Below the pieces are notes generated by a model. The model saw nothing but the letters and a program-made list of their open reading frames with translations. It was not told where the DNA came from and searched no databases. From positions 558,001 to 622,000 of the forward strand of contig NZ_SCWD01000001.1 in NCBI RefSeq assembly GCF_004359515.1: a DNA stretch of 64,000 bases, given 5' to 3'. This stretch comes from Macrococcus carouselicus (GTDB lineage: Bacteria; Bacillota; Bacilli; Staphylococcales; Staphylococcaceae). Position numbers and translations under genes: made by a program. Below, one piece after another: positions 10,390 through 19,771 of this stretch. Numbering within the stretch: the first letter of the stretch is position 1; each line of letters opens with the position of its first letter.

Positions 10390-11619
10390 ATGATACCTAT
10401 TCATATCAATAAGGAAAGTAAGTTTAAAACAGTCACTATTGCACTTAAATTCAAAGCACCTCTTGATGAAAATACATTGACTGAACGTGCGCTGCTGGCT
10501 AAGCTGCTGACGAAATCAACGGCGCAGTATCCCACTGAACAGCAGCTGTATGACCATCTGTCAGAGCTGTACGGCGCGCATTTATCCAGTTATGTCACCA
10601 AACAGAACACGGCCAGCGTGATCACTGTCAGTATCGAATTTATCAATGACAAGTTCATTGATGAAAATTTGTTTGACCAGGCATGCCAGCTGTTATCCGA
10701 TGTGATCAATCATCCGGATACGACGGGACAAGTCTTTAATGCCGGGAAAGTGGAAAGGGAAAAGCAGCTGCTTGCGTCCCGCTTTGACCATGTCAGGGAT
10801 AACAAGGCACAGGCGAGCTTCCAGCAGATGCTGCAGGAAATGTTCAAAGGGCAGAGTTACCGCTTTTCAAGCATGGGTATAGAGGAGCATCTGAGTGAGG
10901 TCACACCGGAGTCCGTCTATGCTGTCTACAGGAATATGCTGGAAAATGATGAGAAAGCACTCTATATTATCGGTGATATCAATGAAAACCTCAGAGCTTC
11001 ACTTGACACCTATTTCAATTTTGAACAGTCAAAGATTCAGCTTGAACCTCTTAAAATCAAAGCAGCCGCGAATCCTGAATACATCACAGAGCATACGGAT
11101 ACTTCTCAGGCCAGAATCAACATCGGTATGACTGTACCGATCAAGTTCGGTAGTGCTGATTATTTTGCCTTTATTGTGCTGAACCAGATTTACGGCGGAG
11201 ATGCCGCGAGTCTCCTCTTCATGAATGTGCGCGAGAAGATGAGTCTTGCCTACCAGATCCATTCTCAGGCTGATGCACGTCTCGGTCTGATGTACGTGAT
11301 AGCAGGCGTTCAGAATAAGACCTATAAAAAGACGGTTGATGTCATCCTGAGACAGCTGGAACTGATCAGGCAAGCCGATTTTCCGGATGAACTGCTCAGC
11401 ATAGCGAAGAAAATGCTCATCAGCCATCGTAGAGAAAATCTTGACCGACCGAGAGGGTGGATTGAAATGAGCTATGCTTCTACATTTGACGATGTTAAGC
11501 TGTCGACAGAAGAATGGATGGCAGGTATAGCTGCTGTCACGAAAGAGGATGTTGCTGGAGTTGCGCAAAGTGTGAATGTGCAGACTATATATTGCCTGGC
11601 GAATGAGGTGAAAGCATGA
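10390..11619 (+). CDS. ymfF: Inactive M16 peptidase-like protein (YmfF-like)
   Basis: A 409-residue M16-fold protein without the HxxEH zinc motif: the equivalent N-terminal region (RALLAKLLTKST, residues 30-45) has no His or Glu pair. It does keep second-domain features such as GGDAASLLFMNVREKMSLAYQI. It probably partners with the active protein encoded next, since M16B enzymes are commonly inactive/active heterodimers. The start lies 4 bases after ymfC, and the end overlaps the next gene by ATGA. In Bacillus subtilis this is ymfF. Confidence 0.85.
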   Translation: MIPIHINKESKFKTVTIALKFKAPLDENTLTERALLAKLLTKSTAQYPTEQQLYDHLSELYGAHLSSYVTKQNTASVITVSIEFINDKFIDENLFDQACQLLSDVINHPDTTGQVFNAGKVEREKQLLASRFDHVRDNKAQASFQQMLQEMFKGQSYRFSSMGIEEHLSEVTPESVYAVYRNMLENDEKALYIIGDINENLRASLDTYFNFEQSKIQLEPLKIKAAANPEYITEHTDTSQARINIGMTVPIKFGSADYFAFIVLNQIYGGDAASLLFMNVREKMSLAYQIHSQADARLGLMYVIAGVQNKTYKKTVDVILRQLELIRQADFPDELLSIAKKMLISHRRENLDRPRGWIEMSYASTFDDVKLSTEEWMAGIAAVTKEDVAGVAQSVNVQTIYCLANEVKA

Positions 11620-12887
11620 AAAAACAGTATTACGCTGAAATAGATGAGACCTTATATGAGACTGAACTTACGAATGGTCTGCAGCTGTTTATCATTCCAA
11701 AAGCCGGTTTTCAGAAGACATATGTCACTTTAACAACAAAATATGGCTCATTACATACGAATTTTGTGCCGGTAAATGGCAGTGAGTTCATACATACACC
11801 TGAGGGCGTGGCCCATTTCCTGGAACATAAGATGTTCGAGAAAGAATCTGGCGATATGTTCAATGTCTTCTCAGAACAGGGCGCATCGGTTAATGCATTT
11901 ACTTCCTATGACCGGACAAGTTATCTCTTCACTGCTGTCGACCATGTTGAAGAGAATATCAGACTTCTTCTGCAGATGGTCCAGCAGCCGTATTTCTCTG
12001 CTGAATCCGTTCAGAAGGAGATCGGAATTATTGCTGAAGAGATCAAGATGTATCAGGAACAGCCGAACTACAGGCTTTATTACCAGACGCTGCAAGGGAT
12101 GTATCATCAGCATCCTGTCCGTCAGGATATAGCGGGCACCGTCACTTCAATCAGTGAGATAACCGCTGACACTTTGTATGAATGCTACCATTCATTTTAC
12201 CGTCCGGAGAATATGGTGATGTTTGTCGTCGGCAACGTAGCGCCTGATTCAATCGCTGAATTCATAGCAGAACATCAGTTTGCAGAAGGTCGAGAGCAGT
12301 ATCAGCCTATGATTGCTGCTATTGATGAACCTGCAGCTGTCAGAGACAAAGAAGTCTCTACACCGACGGACGTCACAAGGCCGAAGATGATGCTGGGCAT
12401 TAAAAGTGAGTGTCATAAGTTGAAAAAGCCGCTGATCCAGACAGAGTTTGAGATGATGTTTGTGCTTGAGCTGCTGCTAGGTGAGCAGACTGATTTCTAT
12501 CATGAACTTCTGAAGGACGGACTGATTGACGATTCCTTCGGTTATAGTTTTGTTCTGGAACCGACATTCTCACATATGCTGATTGCAGGGACAACAAATC
12601 AGCCGGATGAGCTGAAGGCACGTATTGCCGGTCGCCTGACGCACGCGACATTTGATGAAGCGGCATTCAGACGACTGGTCAAACAGACGACTGGTGAATA
12701 TATCGCGAGTTTCAACTCACTTGAATACATTGCGAATCAGTTCACACGTTATTATTTCAATGGTGCGATTCTGTTTGATATCATTCATGTGCTGGAACGT
12801 ATCAATCTTGAGACAGCAGTCAGCACGTTCCGACAGGCAGTTGATCCGGACAATATGACAGATAGCCGGCTGATGCCCCGTGACTAA
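11616..12887 (+). CDS. ymfH: Active M16 family zinc metallopeptidase (YmfH-like)
   Basis: A 423-residue M16 peptidase with an intact inverted zinc motif, HFLEH, near residue 67 and a downstream Glu in IIAEEIKMYQ (about residue 142). It overlaps ymfF by four bases (ATGA), so the two proteins should be made in equal amounts and may form a catalytic/non-catalytic pair. There is no signal peptide, so it is cytoplasmic. Substrate unknown; family members process or degrade peptides. Confidence 0.88.
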   Translation: MKKQYYAEIDETLYETELTNGLQLFIIPKAGFQKTYVTLTTKYGSLHTNFVPVNGSEFIHTPEGVAHFLEHKMFEKESGDMFNVFSEQGASVNAFTSYDRTSYLFTAVDHVEENIRLLLQMVQQPYFSAESVQKEIGIIAEEIKMYQEQPNYRLYYQTLQGMYHQHPVRQDIAGTVTSISEITADTLYECYHSFYRPENMVMFVVGNVAPDSIAEFIAEHQFAEGREQYQPMIAAIDEPAAVRDKEVSTPTDVTRPKMMLGIKSECHKLKKPLIQTEFEMMFVLELLLGEQTDFYHELLKDGLIDDSFGYSFVLEPTFSHMLIAGTTNQPDELKARIAGRLTHATFDEAAFRRLVKQTTGEYIASFNSLEYIANQFTRYYFNGAILFDIIHVLERINLETAVSTFRQAVDPDNMTDSRLMPRD

Positions 12888-13569
12888 ATACTTGGTGACG
12901 GGTGGCAGCGGGGATATCGGTAGAGCGATTATCAGGCAGCTGACTGATGATGGGCATTCTGTTATCTGTCAGTATCATTCAGCTGATATTGAAAGTTTGA
13001 AATCTTATTTCAACTGTCAGGATGTGGCATTCTGGCAGGCTGACCTGACACGGCCCGTTATGAAACCAGAGTTTATTGACTCGGTGGATGGTCTGATACA
13101 CGCAGCGGGTGCTGAGAGCTTCGGTTTAGTGCAGGATTTCACTCTGGAGGAGATTGATCTGCAGTATCAGCTGCACTTACGGAGTCTGATTCAGCTTTCC
13201 CAGTGGAGCATTCCTAGTATGCTGCGGAAGCAGTGTGGTAGAATTGTGGTGATCAGTTCAATCTGGGGTGAAACGGGCGCCAGCATGGAGAGTATATATT
13301 CAGCCATGAAAGCGGGACAGCTTGGTTTTGTGAAGTCGCTTGCTAAGGAACTTGCGCTCAACCATATAACGGTCAATGCAATCACACCGGGAGTGGTCAG
13401 AGGACGGATGACGGCACAGCTGGAATCAGAGTCACTGCTCGAGGAAATACCGCAAGGCGAACTCATTGAACCTGACGAAATCGCGTTTCTGGTCAGTTAC
13501 TTACTACATAAGAGAGCACAGCACATGACCGGCCAGGTTCTCCGGCTGAATGCAGGCTGGCTCATTTAG
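12880..13569 (+). CDS. ymfI: Short-chain dehydrogenase, EF-P 5-aminopentanone reductase (YmfI-like)
   Basis: A 229-residue SDR with the Rossmann motif TGGSGDIG at residues 7-14, an HAAG stretch at about residue 70, and the catalytic Ser (VVISSIWGE) and YSAMKAG active site (Tyr and Lys, about residues 145-151). In Bacillus subtilis YmfI reduces the 5-aminopentanone group on Lys32 of elongation factor P. Synteny supports the same role here. The start is a GTG at 12880 that overlaps the end of ymfH by 8 bases. Confidence 0.85.
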   Translation: MTKYLVTGGSGDIGRAIIRQLTDDGHSVICQYHSADIESLKSYFNCQDVAFWQADLTRPVMKPEFIDSVDGLIHAAGAESFGLVQDFTLEEIDLQYQLHLRSLIQLSQWSIPSMLRKQCGRIVVISSIWGETGASMESIYSAMKAGQLGFVKSLAKELALNHITVNAITPGVVRGRMTAQLESESLLEEIPQGELIEPDEIAFLVSYLLHKRAQHMTGQVLRLNAGWLI

Positions 13570-13577
13570 GGGGTCTT

Positions 13578-14366
13578 ATGATGGACAAGGAATGGTATCT
13601 GGAGTATGAAATAAAAATAAATAGACCGGGACTTCTTGGTGACGTCTCAAGTCTGCTCGGCACACTGGGCATCAGCATCATTACAATCAATGGTGTTGAT
13701 GAGGGGCGTAGAGGTATGCTGCTCAAGGTGGACAACTATGAGAAGATGGTCAGGTTCGAGAATATCGTCCGTGAACTTGATGAAGTCCGAATCATCAAGG
13801 TCCGGACCCCTCTCCTGCAGGACCGGCTCGCTGTCAGACATGGCCGCTATATTCAGCGCGATGTCACTGACCGTAAAACTTTCCGGTTTATCAGAAAAGA
13901 CCTGGGTATACTCGTTGACTTCATGGCAGAGCTTTTCAAGGAGGAGGGGCACTGCCTGGTCGGTATCAGAGGAATGCCGCGTGTCGGTAAGACTGAATCA
14001 GTGGTTGCAGCGAGCGTCTGTGCGCATAAGAAATGGCTCTTTATCTCTTCTACAATGATCAAGCAGACCATCCGTAACTCACTCTTTAAAGGAGAGTATG
14101 ACAGTGATTATATCTATATCATTGACGGTGCTCTGACCGCGAAGCAGCAGGATATGAGACATATGCAGCTCGTGAAGGAAGTGATGAATCTGCCGGCGGT
14201 AAAAGTCATCGAACACCCTGATCTATTTGTTGCGAATAGTAAGTATACGCTTGAAGATTTTGATTATATCATTGAACTGCGTGAGACAGACGAACAGGAG
14301 ATCACTTATGAGCAGGTCAGCAGAAACCGTCTGTTTGATACCGATGGCTTCGGTTTCTTTGAATAG
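13578..14366 (+). CDS. ymfK: DUF3388 protein (YmfK-like), ACT-like N-terminus
   Basis: A 262-residue protein of the DUF3388 family, always found between ymfI and the RodZ-like gene in this group. The N-terminus (residues 1-75, LEYEIKINRPGLLGDVSSLLGTLG) resembles a ligand-binding ACT domain. The C-terminal part has a P-loop-like GMPRVGKTES stretch near residue 134, suggesting nucleotide binding. Function unknown. GGGGG precedes the tandem ATG ATG; either could be the start. The stop codon overlaps a GTG of the next frame. Confidence 0.82.
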   Translation: MMDKEWYLEYEIKINRPGLLGDVSSLLGTLGISIITINGVDEGRRGMLLKVDNYEKMVRFENIVRELDEVRIIKVRTPLLQDRLAVRHGRYIQRDVTDRKTFRFIRKDLGILVDFMAELFKEEGHCLVGIRGMPRVGKTESVVAASVCAHKKWLFISSTMIKQTIRNSLFKGEYDSDYIYIIDGALTAKQQDMRHMQLVKEVMNLPAVKVIEHPDLFVANSKYTLEDFDYIIELRETDEQEITYEQVSRNRLFDTDGFGFFE

Positions 14367-14380
14367 TGGGAGGACTACGT

Positions 14381-15217
14381 ATGCAACCCATTGGGAAAAT
14401 TCTGAAGAGTAAGCGAGAATCACTGGGTATGACGCTGCTTGATATGGAGAAACGTATCAAAATAGAGCGGCAGCATATCACGAGGATCGAGAATAATGAT
14501 TTCAACGCGCTGCCCAACCCGGATTATGCGGTCAGCTTTATTAAGAGGTATGCTGAGAGCGTCAATCTGAATGCGGATCATCTGCTGGCAGAACACCACG
14601 ATGAACTGCCTCGTTATAAGATGACCGCTAAGGAGGCCAGGAAATCTCTGCAGACTCACCCAGTTCAGGAGAAGCATCAGTTGACGCCTCTTCTGAAGCT
14701 GATTGGCTTAACAGCACTTGTCTGCACGTTACTATGGCTGATAGCCGTCTATCTCTTTCCGCATGAACGAGAGTGGCAGGCGGCCTCCATCAATCCAAGC
14801 CGTAATCTTGCTGGGGAAGCAGAGCCGAACCAGAAAAAGGCTGTTAAAGATGAGAAGAATCAGCAGGTCAGATCACAGCAGAAAAAGATAAAGCAGCCGT
14901 CAGAGACTACCATTCAGTATCAATCATTTGATGGAACTAAGCTCAGTTATACGGTCAAGACAGAGGAAGCGCTGCAACTCAGAATTCAGTCTAAGACGCC
15001 GGTCAGGCTGCAGATCTCCACTGATCAGAAACAGTTATCCACGTATCAGAAAGTCACTGACCGGACCGTTCGAATGGATAAAGATATAAGCACACTGACT
15101 TTAGTCGTCAGTAATGCGGCTGAGATGAGTGTCTCTTTAAATGATAAAAAGGTAGACGTACCGCATGATGCTGAAAATCTCATCACACGTACTTATCAAT
15201 TCAATATAATGAAATAG
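14381..15217 (+). CDS. rodZ: RodZ-like cell-shape protein (YmfM-like)
   Basis: A 278-residue bitopic membrane protein. An N-terminal helix-turn-helix of the HTH_25 type ([22 protein letters not shown], then [10 protein letters not shown]) faces the cytoplasm. A single membrane helix lies near residues 109-127 ([20 protein letters not shown]), and the extracellular part ends in a DUF4115-like beta domain. RodZ links MreB-type or divisome scaffolds to the wall machinery. I chose ATG 14381 because GGGAGG lies 7 bases upstream; the GTG at 14366 would place that site inside the gene. Confidence 0.85.
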   Translation: MQPIGKILKSKRESLGMTLLDMEKRIKIERQHITRIENNDFNALPNPDYAVSFIKRYAESVNLNADHLLAEHHDELPRYKMTAKEARKSLQTHPVQEKHQLTPLLKLIGLTALVCTLLWLIAVYLFPHEREWQAASINPSRNLAGEAEPNQKKAVKDEKNQQVRSQQKKIKQPSETTIQYQSFDGTKLSYTVKTEEALQLRIQSKTPVRLQISTDQKQLSTYQKVTDRTVRMDKDISTLTLVVSNAAEMSVSLNDKKVDVPHDAENLITRTYQFNIMK

Positions 15218-15227
15218 AAAGGAATTA

Positions 15228-15800
15228 ATGATGAATATACCTAATCAGATAACAGTCGCCCGCGTTTTACTCATTCCTGTTTTTCTTCTGTTTCTACTGG
15301 CAGATTTCAATATGGGACATATCAGTTTTCTGAATAGCGCAGATATGCGTGTTGAACAGCTGATAGCAGCCCTGATTTTTATCTTTGCCTCCTTGACTGA
15401 CTGGATTGATGGTTATTTGGCACGCAAGTGGCAGCTTGTCACGAACATGGGGAAATTTCTGGATCCATTAGCAGATAAACTGCTCGTGGCATCAGGTCTG
15501 ATAGCCCTTGTTGAGCTGGATGTCATTCCGTCTTGGATGGCGATTATTATTGTCGCCCGGGAATTTGCCGTGACAGGTCTTCGTCTCCTGCAGATTGAAC
15601 AAGGGTTTGTATCAGCAGCAGGGCAGCTCGGTAAAATCAAGACTGCTGTGACGATGATTGCTATCACACTGCTCTTACTGGCCGAGCCATTTGGCATGAA
15701 TCTCGGTTACTGGCTGATGTATGCAGCTGTTTTCTTCACGATATTATCAGGAATTGAATATTTCTATCACGGACGCGACGTCTTCCGTGGCTCAAAATAA
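15228..15800 (+). CDS. pgsA: CDP-diacylglycerol-glycerol-3-phosphate 3-phosphatidyltransferase
   Basis: PgsA makes phosphatidylglycerol phosphate, the committed step to PG and cardiolipin. This 190-residue integral membrane protein has the CDP-alcohol phosphotransferase motif D-x2-D-G-x2-A-R-x8-G-x3-D-x3-D, seen as DWIDGYLAR then [10 protein letters not shown] (about residues 63-87). Several hydrophobic helices follow. It ends the operon started by ftsK and is followed by a terminator. In related genomes cinA comes next, but here recA follows directly. Confidence 0.95.
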   Translation: MMNIPNQITVARVLLIPVFLLFLLADFNMGHISFLNSADMRVEQLIAALIFIFASLTDWIDGYLARKWQLVTNMGKFLDPLADKLLVASGLIALVELDVIPSWMAIIIVAREFAVTGLRLLQIEQGFVSAAGQLGKIKTAVTMIAITLLLLAEPFGMNLGYWLMYAAVFFTILSGIEYFYHGRDVFRGSK

Positions 15801-15826
15801 CAGGATTTAAAAACCTGTTATTTTTT
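15796..15826 (+). terminator. Terminator after pgsA
   Basis: AATAACAGG at 15796-15804 pairs with CCTGTTATT at 15814-15822, followed by TTTT. It overlaps the pgsA stop and closes the ftsK-pgsA operon. Confidence 0.88.
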
Positions 15827-15903
15827 ATGAAAAACTGCGGTATCTGGACTCTCATTTCATCAAATTCTGCAGTTATTTCATCAGAAACGGCTGATAAAAA
15901 ATA

Positions 15904-15917
15904 CGAACAGATGTTTG
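15904..15917 (+). promoter_or_regulatory. LexA (SOS) box upstream of recA
   Basis: CGAACAGATGTTTG fits the Gram-positive LexA consensus CGAAC-N4-GTTYG without a mismatch. It lies just upstream of the recA promoter -35, so LexA would repress recA until DNA damage. Confidence 0.93.
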
Positions 15918-15925
15918 CTTTTCGC

Positions 15926-15954
15926 TTGCTATTTAACCTGAAAATCAGTATAGT
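15926..15954 (+). promoter_or_regulatory. Promoter of recA
   Basis: TTGCTA at 15926-15931, a 17-base spacer and TATAGT at 15949-15954. The LexA box ends 8 bases upstream of the -35. Confidence 0.7.
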
Positions 15955-16016
15955 AAGAGATGTAAAACAATAATAAAACTTACGAGAAAACGGCAACGTT
16001 TAAGGAGGATATACAT

Positions 16017-17102
16017 TTGAGCGAACGTCAGAAAGCATTAGATACAGTCATTAAAAATATGGAAAAATCATTCGGTAAAGGTGCTGTCATGAAACTGGGT
16101 GAGAGCACATCCCGCAATGTTTCAACGATTTCAAGTGGATCGATCACACTCGATAATGCACTCGGAGTAGGCGGCTATCCGAAAGGCCGTATCATTGAAA
16201 TCTACGGTCCGGAAAGTTCAGGTAAAACAACTGTCGCACTTCATGCGATCGCTGAAGTTCAGGCACAGGGCGGTACTGCTGCATTCATCGACGCAGAACA
16301 TGCACTGGACCCTGTCTATGCCAAGAATTTAGGTGTTGATACAGAGAACCTCTACTTATCTCAGCCTGACCACGGTGAACAGGGTCTTGAGATTGCGGAA
16401 GCGTTCGTACGAAGCGGTGCTATTGATATCATCGTTATTGACTCTGTTGCGGCATTAACACCGAAAGCGGAGATTGAAGGGGAGATGGGTGACTCTCATA
16501 TGGGTCTGCAGGCTCGTCTGATGTCACAGGCACTGCGTAAACTATCAGGCGCTATTGCGAAATCAAATACCATTGCCATCTTCATCAACCAGGTCCGTGA
16601 GAAGATCGGTGTCATGTTCGGTAATCCTGAGACGACACCGGGTGGCCGTGCACTGAAATTCTACAGCTCAGTCCGTCTGGAAGTCAGACGTGCAGAACAG
16701 CTGAAGATGGGGATGGATGTCATCGGTAACCGCACGAAGATCAAAGTGGTGAAAAATAAAGTGGCACCCCCGTTCAAAGTAGCTGAAGTCGATATTATGT
16801 ATGGTCAGGGTATTTCACGTGAAGGTGAAATCGTGGATCTGGGTGCTGAATATGAAGTGATTGATAAATCAGGTGCCTGGTATTCCTATAACGGTGAGCG
16901 TCTCGGTCAAGGTAAAGAAAACGTGAAGAACTTCATGAAGGAAAATCCTGAAATCATGGCAGAGATCGACCGGAAGATCCGTCAGGAGATGGGAATCATT
17001 CCTAAGGATGCAGTGGCAGAGGAAACTGTGGAAAAAGATGAAACTGCTGAGTCTGTCACTGATTTAAAAGCAGATAAATTATTCGACGACGAACTGGTGT
17101 AA
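16017..17102 (+). CDS. recA: Recombinase RecA
   Basis: RecA forms filaments on single-stranded DNA, drives strand exchange, and triggers LexA cleavage. The 361-residue length is normal. Visible motifs are Walker [11 protein letters not shown] (about residues 64-73), Walker [11 protein letters not shown] (about 140) and the DNA-binding loop 2 region around [16 protein letters not shown] (about 198-213). The C-terminus is acidic. The start is TTG with AAGGAGGAT 6 bases upstream. It is single-gene transcribed from an SOS-controlled promoter and followed by a terminator. Confidence 0.99.
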   Translation: MSERQKALDTVIKNMEKSFGKGAVMKLGESTSRNVSTISSGSITLDNALGVGGYPKGRIIEIYGPESSGKTTVALHAIAEVQAQGGTAAFIDAEHALDPVYAKNLGVDTENLYLSQPDHGEQGLEIAEAFVRSGAIDIIVIDSVAALTPKAEIEGEMGDSHMGLQARLMSQALRKLSGAIAKSNTIAIFINQVREKIGVMFGNPETTPGGRALKFYSSVRLEVRRAEQLKMGMDVIGNRTKIKVVKNKVAPPFKVAEVDIMYGQGISREGEIVDLGAEYEVIDKSGAWYSYNGERLGQGKENVKNFMKENPEIMAEIDRKIRQEMGIIPKDAVAEETVEKDETAESVTDLKADKLFDDELV

Positions 17103-17112
17103 TATAGCCGAT

Positions 17113-17142
17113 AAAAACTGAGGTCCTCGGACTTCAGTTTTT
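17113..17142 (+). terminator. Terminator after recA
   Basis: AAAAACTGA at 17113-17121 pairs with TCAGTTTTT at 17134-17142, extended by GGTCC/GGAC toward the loop. Confidence 0.88.
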
Positions 17143-17166
17143 CTGTTTGTTAATCTTTCGGACACC

Positions 17167-17196
17167 TTGACTTTAACATAACGAAAAACGTACAAT
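17167..17196 (+). promoter_or_regulatory. Promoter of rny
   Basis: TTGACT at 17167-17172, an 18-base spacer and TACAAT at 17191-17196. This leaves a 5' leader of about 75 AT-rich bases. Confidence 0.6.
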
Positions 17197-17277
17197 TAAA
17201 TTGTATATGATTTCTATTATATATTCTTTATTGGTGATATTTTAACTAGATAATAAGCAAAAAGGAGGTGTTTATGT

Positions 17278-18831
17278 ATGGTCATCCTCTTATACATTTT
17301 GCTTGGCATCCTTGTAGGTGTTGCTGCAGGTTATTATCTAGCAAAAACGAATTTGACGAACCAGCAGATACAGGCAAGACAGACTGGTGAGCATATTGTG
17401 AAGGAAGCTAGAAAAGAAGCCGAAAGTCTTAAAAAAGAAAAGCTGCTGGAAGCGAAAGAAGAATATCAGCTGCGCAGCGATCGTCTGGAAGACGAATATC
17501 GTACAAGACGATCAGATCTTTCAAGACAGGAAGCAAGATTACTTCAAAAAGAAGAAAACTTAGATCGAAAAAGTGACCTTTTAGATAAAAAAGATGATCT
17601 TTTAGAACAAAAAGAATCTAAAATTGAAGCTAAACAGCAGCAAGTTGATGCGCTAGAGCAAAGTGTTCAAGAAATAATAGCCAGACATGAACAGGAATTG
17701 ATACGCATCTCCGGACTGACTCAAGAAGAAGCTAAACAGGAAATTATCGATCAAGTTGAAGATGAACTTTCTCATGACATTGCTGTAATGATCAAAGAGA
17801 AAGATCAGGAAATGAAAGATTCAGTCGATAAGAAAGCCAGAATGTTACTTGCGACGACAGTTCAGCGGTTAGCTGCTGATCATACTTCAGAATCAACGGT
17901 GTCGGTGATTAATCTGCCGAACGATGAGATGAAGGGTCGTATTATTGGTCGGGAAGGACGGAATATCCGCACACTTGAGACATTGACGGGTATTGATTTA
18001 ATCATCGATGATACACCGGAGGCAGTGATTCTGTCAGGTTTCGATCCAATCAGACGGGAAGTCGCTAAAATAGCGCTGCAGAACCTCGTATCAGATGGTC
18101 GGATTCATCCGGGACGTATCGAAGAGATGGTCGAAAAAGCGAAAAAATCAGTTGATGAAAGTATTCGTGAAGCAGGTGAGGCTGCAACATTTGAACTGGG
18201 TATTCATAATCTGCATCCGGATTTAGTTAAGATCCTAGGTCGAATGAAGTTCAGAACAAGCTATGGCCAGAATGTGCTGAAGCACTCAGTAGAGGTTGCG
18301 CACCTCGCGGGTATGATGGCTGCTGAGCTCGGTGAAGATGTAACGCTCGCCAAACGTGCAGGCCTGCTGCATGATATCGGTAAAGCCATCGACCACGAAG
18401 TCGAAGGCAGTCACGTTGAAATCGGTGTAGACCTTGCGAAGAAATACAAGGAACATCCAGTTGTGCTCAATGCGATTCATTCACACCACGGCGATGTGGA
18501 ACCGACTTCTGTTATCTCTATCCTTGTCGCGGCAGCAGATGCACTGAGTGCAGCACGACCAGGTGCGAGACGTGAGACGCTTGAGAACTATGTCAGACGA
18601 CTTGAACGACTTGAACAGATTTCTGAGAGCTATGACGGTGTCGAGAAGTCATTTGCAATTCAGGCAGGACGTGAGATCAGAATCATCGTTTCACCTGAAG
18701 AGGTCGATGATTTGAAAGCGCATAGACTTGCACGTGATATCAAGAACCAGATTGAAGATGAACTTCAGTATCCGGGTCATATCAAAGTGACAGTCGTACG
18801 TGAAATGAGAGCAACTGAATATGCGAAGTAA
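17278..18831 (+). CDS. rny: Ribonuclease Y
   Basis: RNase Y is the membrane-anchored endoribonuclease that initiates decay of many mRNAs in Gram-positives. The 517 residues comprise an N-terminal membrane helix (residues 1-22), a long Lys/Glu-rich coiled coil (about 30-190), a KH domain (about 205-270, with [15 protein letters not shown]) and an HD domain ([12 protein letters not shown], near residue 365). AAGGAGGTG lies 7 bases before this ATG; another ATG at 17274 is out of frame. The coiled-coil segment is richer in A than the rest. ymdB, its usual partner, follows after an inserted lipoprotein gene. Confidence 0.97.
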   Translation: MVILLYILLGILVGVAAGYYLAKTNLTNQQIQARQTGEHIVKEARKEAESLKKEKLLEAKEEYQLRSDRLEDEYRTRRSDLSRQEARLLQKEENLDRKSDLLDKKDDLLEQKESKIEAKQQQVDALEQSVQEIIARHEQELIRISGLTQEEAKQEIIDQVEDELSHDIAVMIKEKDQEMKDSVDKKARMLLATTVQRLAADHTSESTVSVINLPNDEMKGRIIGREGRNIRTLETLTGIDLIIDDTPEAVILSGFDPIRREVAKIALQNLVSDGRIHPGRIEEMVEKAKKSVDESIREAGEAATFELGIHNLHPDLVKILGRMKFRTSYGQNVLKHSVEVAHLAGMMAAELGEDVTLAKRAGLLHDIGKAIDHEVEGSHVEIGVDLAKKYKEHPVVLNAIHSHHGDVEPTSVISILVAAADALSAARPGARRETLENYVRRLERLEQISESYDGVEKSFAIQAGREIRIIVSPEEVDDLKAHRLARDIKNQIEDELQYPGHIKVTVVREMRATEYAK

Positions 18832-18862
18832 AGCTTACGGAATTTTTTCCGTAAGCTTTTTT
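18831..18862 (+). terminator. Terminator after rny
   Basis: AAGCTTACGGAA at 18831-18842 pairs with TTCCGTAAGCTT at 18847-18858, then a T run. The stem begins on the last base of the stop codon. Confidence 0.93.
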
Positions 18863-19069
18863 GTTTGCAGCGGTCGACAGTCATGCTGTGATGGACAAAA
18901 TGATAAAGAGGCGGATGATATGTATCGCACGTATTATTCCTGACTGACGGGGAGGGGATAAGAGTCAGTGTCTATAGGGCAGGCTGTCCGTGAATCAGAG
19001 AATACATCGGCAGCATCAATGATAAATTTTAATAATATAATATTATTATGTAAACTGTAGAAGTATAAG

Positions 19070-19100
19070 AAAAAAATCACGTTATAGGAGTGATCTTTTT
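19070..19100 (-). terminator. Terminator of the Thr/Glu-rich lipoprotein gene
   Basis: Read on the minus strand, ATCAC and GTGAT form a short stem followed by seven T. It lies 13 bases after the lipoprotein stop codon. The 200 bases between this hairpin and the rny terminator hold no gene that I can support. Confidence 0.6.
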
Positions 19101-19112
19101 GCCGAATCAATG

Positions 19113-19646
19113 TCACTGACCAGGCTGGTTATTTAGACTCTGCTCATAATTTTGTACGGCTGTACCGTTACTGCCAGGGGCAGGAGTGATAGTTCCGTTT
19201 GAGACGGCCGCATGATATGCAGCTGTCTTTTCTGCCTCTGTATAATTTCCGTACAGAATGTGCTCAAGTTGTGCTCTGTCTGTTATCTCCACCGGCTCAA
19301 CAGTCGTCACTTCTGTAGCAAGGTTCTCTGTTGTAGGTGCCTCTGTAGTGAGACTGAAAGTGGTGGGTGCCTCAGTTGCTATTACTTCGGTCCTCGGCGT
19401 TACGGTCGTTGGTACTTCAGTTGTTTCAATCGGCGCTTCTGTTGACGGCTCTTCAGTCGTTTGCTTTTCACTCGTTGGTTTTTCAGTGGTTGCTTTCTTA
19501 CCTCGTTCTTTGCTTTCTTCAATCGCTTTCTGTGCCTTTTTTGCTAATTCTGACTGAGTATATGCCTCTTTTTCCTGCTGGGTATTACAGGCGGCCAGTA
19601 GAAGTGAAGCTGCCAGGAGAAGCGCGGTCATTCTATAGATTTTCAT
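19113..19646 (-). CDS. Thr/Glu/Pro-rich surface lipoprotein, unknown function
   Basis: This 177-residue protein has a lipoprotein signal peptide (residues 1-19) ending in lipobox LAAC with Cys20, so it should be diacylated and membrane-anchored. Residues about 50-115 form an extended low-complexity linker with TTE, TEAP and TEVP units, typical of wall-spanning stalks. The C-terminal 60 residues form a small domain (TDRAQLEHILYGNYTEAEKTAAYH) that I do not recognise. The gene is opposite in direction to its neighbours and sits between rny and ymdB, which are adjacent in related genomes, so it looks inserted. Its signal and linker resemble those of the Ltp lipoprotein at 49639. Confidence 0.8.
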   Translation of the reverse strand: MKIYRMTALLLAASLLLAACNTQQEKEAYTQSELAKKAQKAIEESKERGKKATTEKPTSEKQTTEEPSTEAPIETTEVPTTVTPRTEVIATEAPTTFSLTTEAPTTENLATEVTTVEPVEITDRAQLEHILYGNYTEAEKTAAYHAAVSNGTITPAPGSNGTAVQNYEQSLNNQPGQ

Positions 19647-19733
19647 ATGATAATAACCTCAATTCATGAATTTATCAGTTTAAGTCTAACATAAACATAA
19701 CTTGATAGCTGTTTTTTAATTTGCTGGGTTGTC

Positions 19734-19742
19734 TGTTATAAT
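19734..19742 (+). promoter_or_regulatory. Extended -10 promoter of ymdB
   Basis: TGTTATAAT (TG, one base, perfect TATAAT) lies 29 bases before the ymdB ATG. Confidence 0.5.
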
Positions 19743-19771
19743 GAAGCAGAAAAAATGTGGAGGAATACAAT

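Noticed and set aside
19258-19669. Plus-strand open frames opposite the Thr/Glu-rich lipoprotein
   Set aside because: They are shadows of its low-complexity repeats with no start signals.
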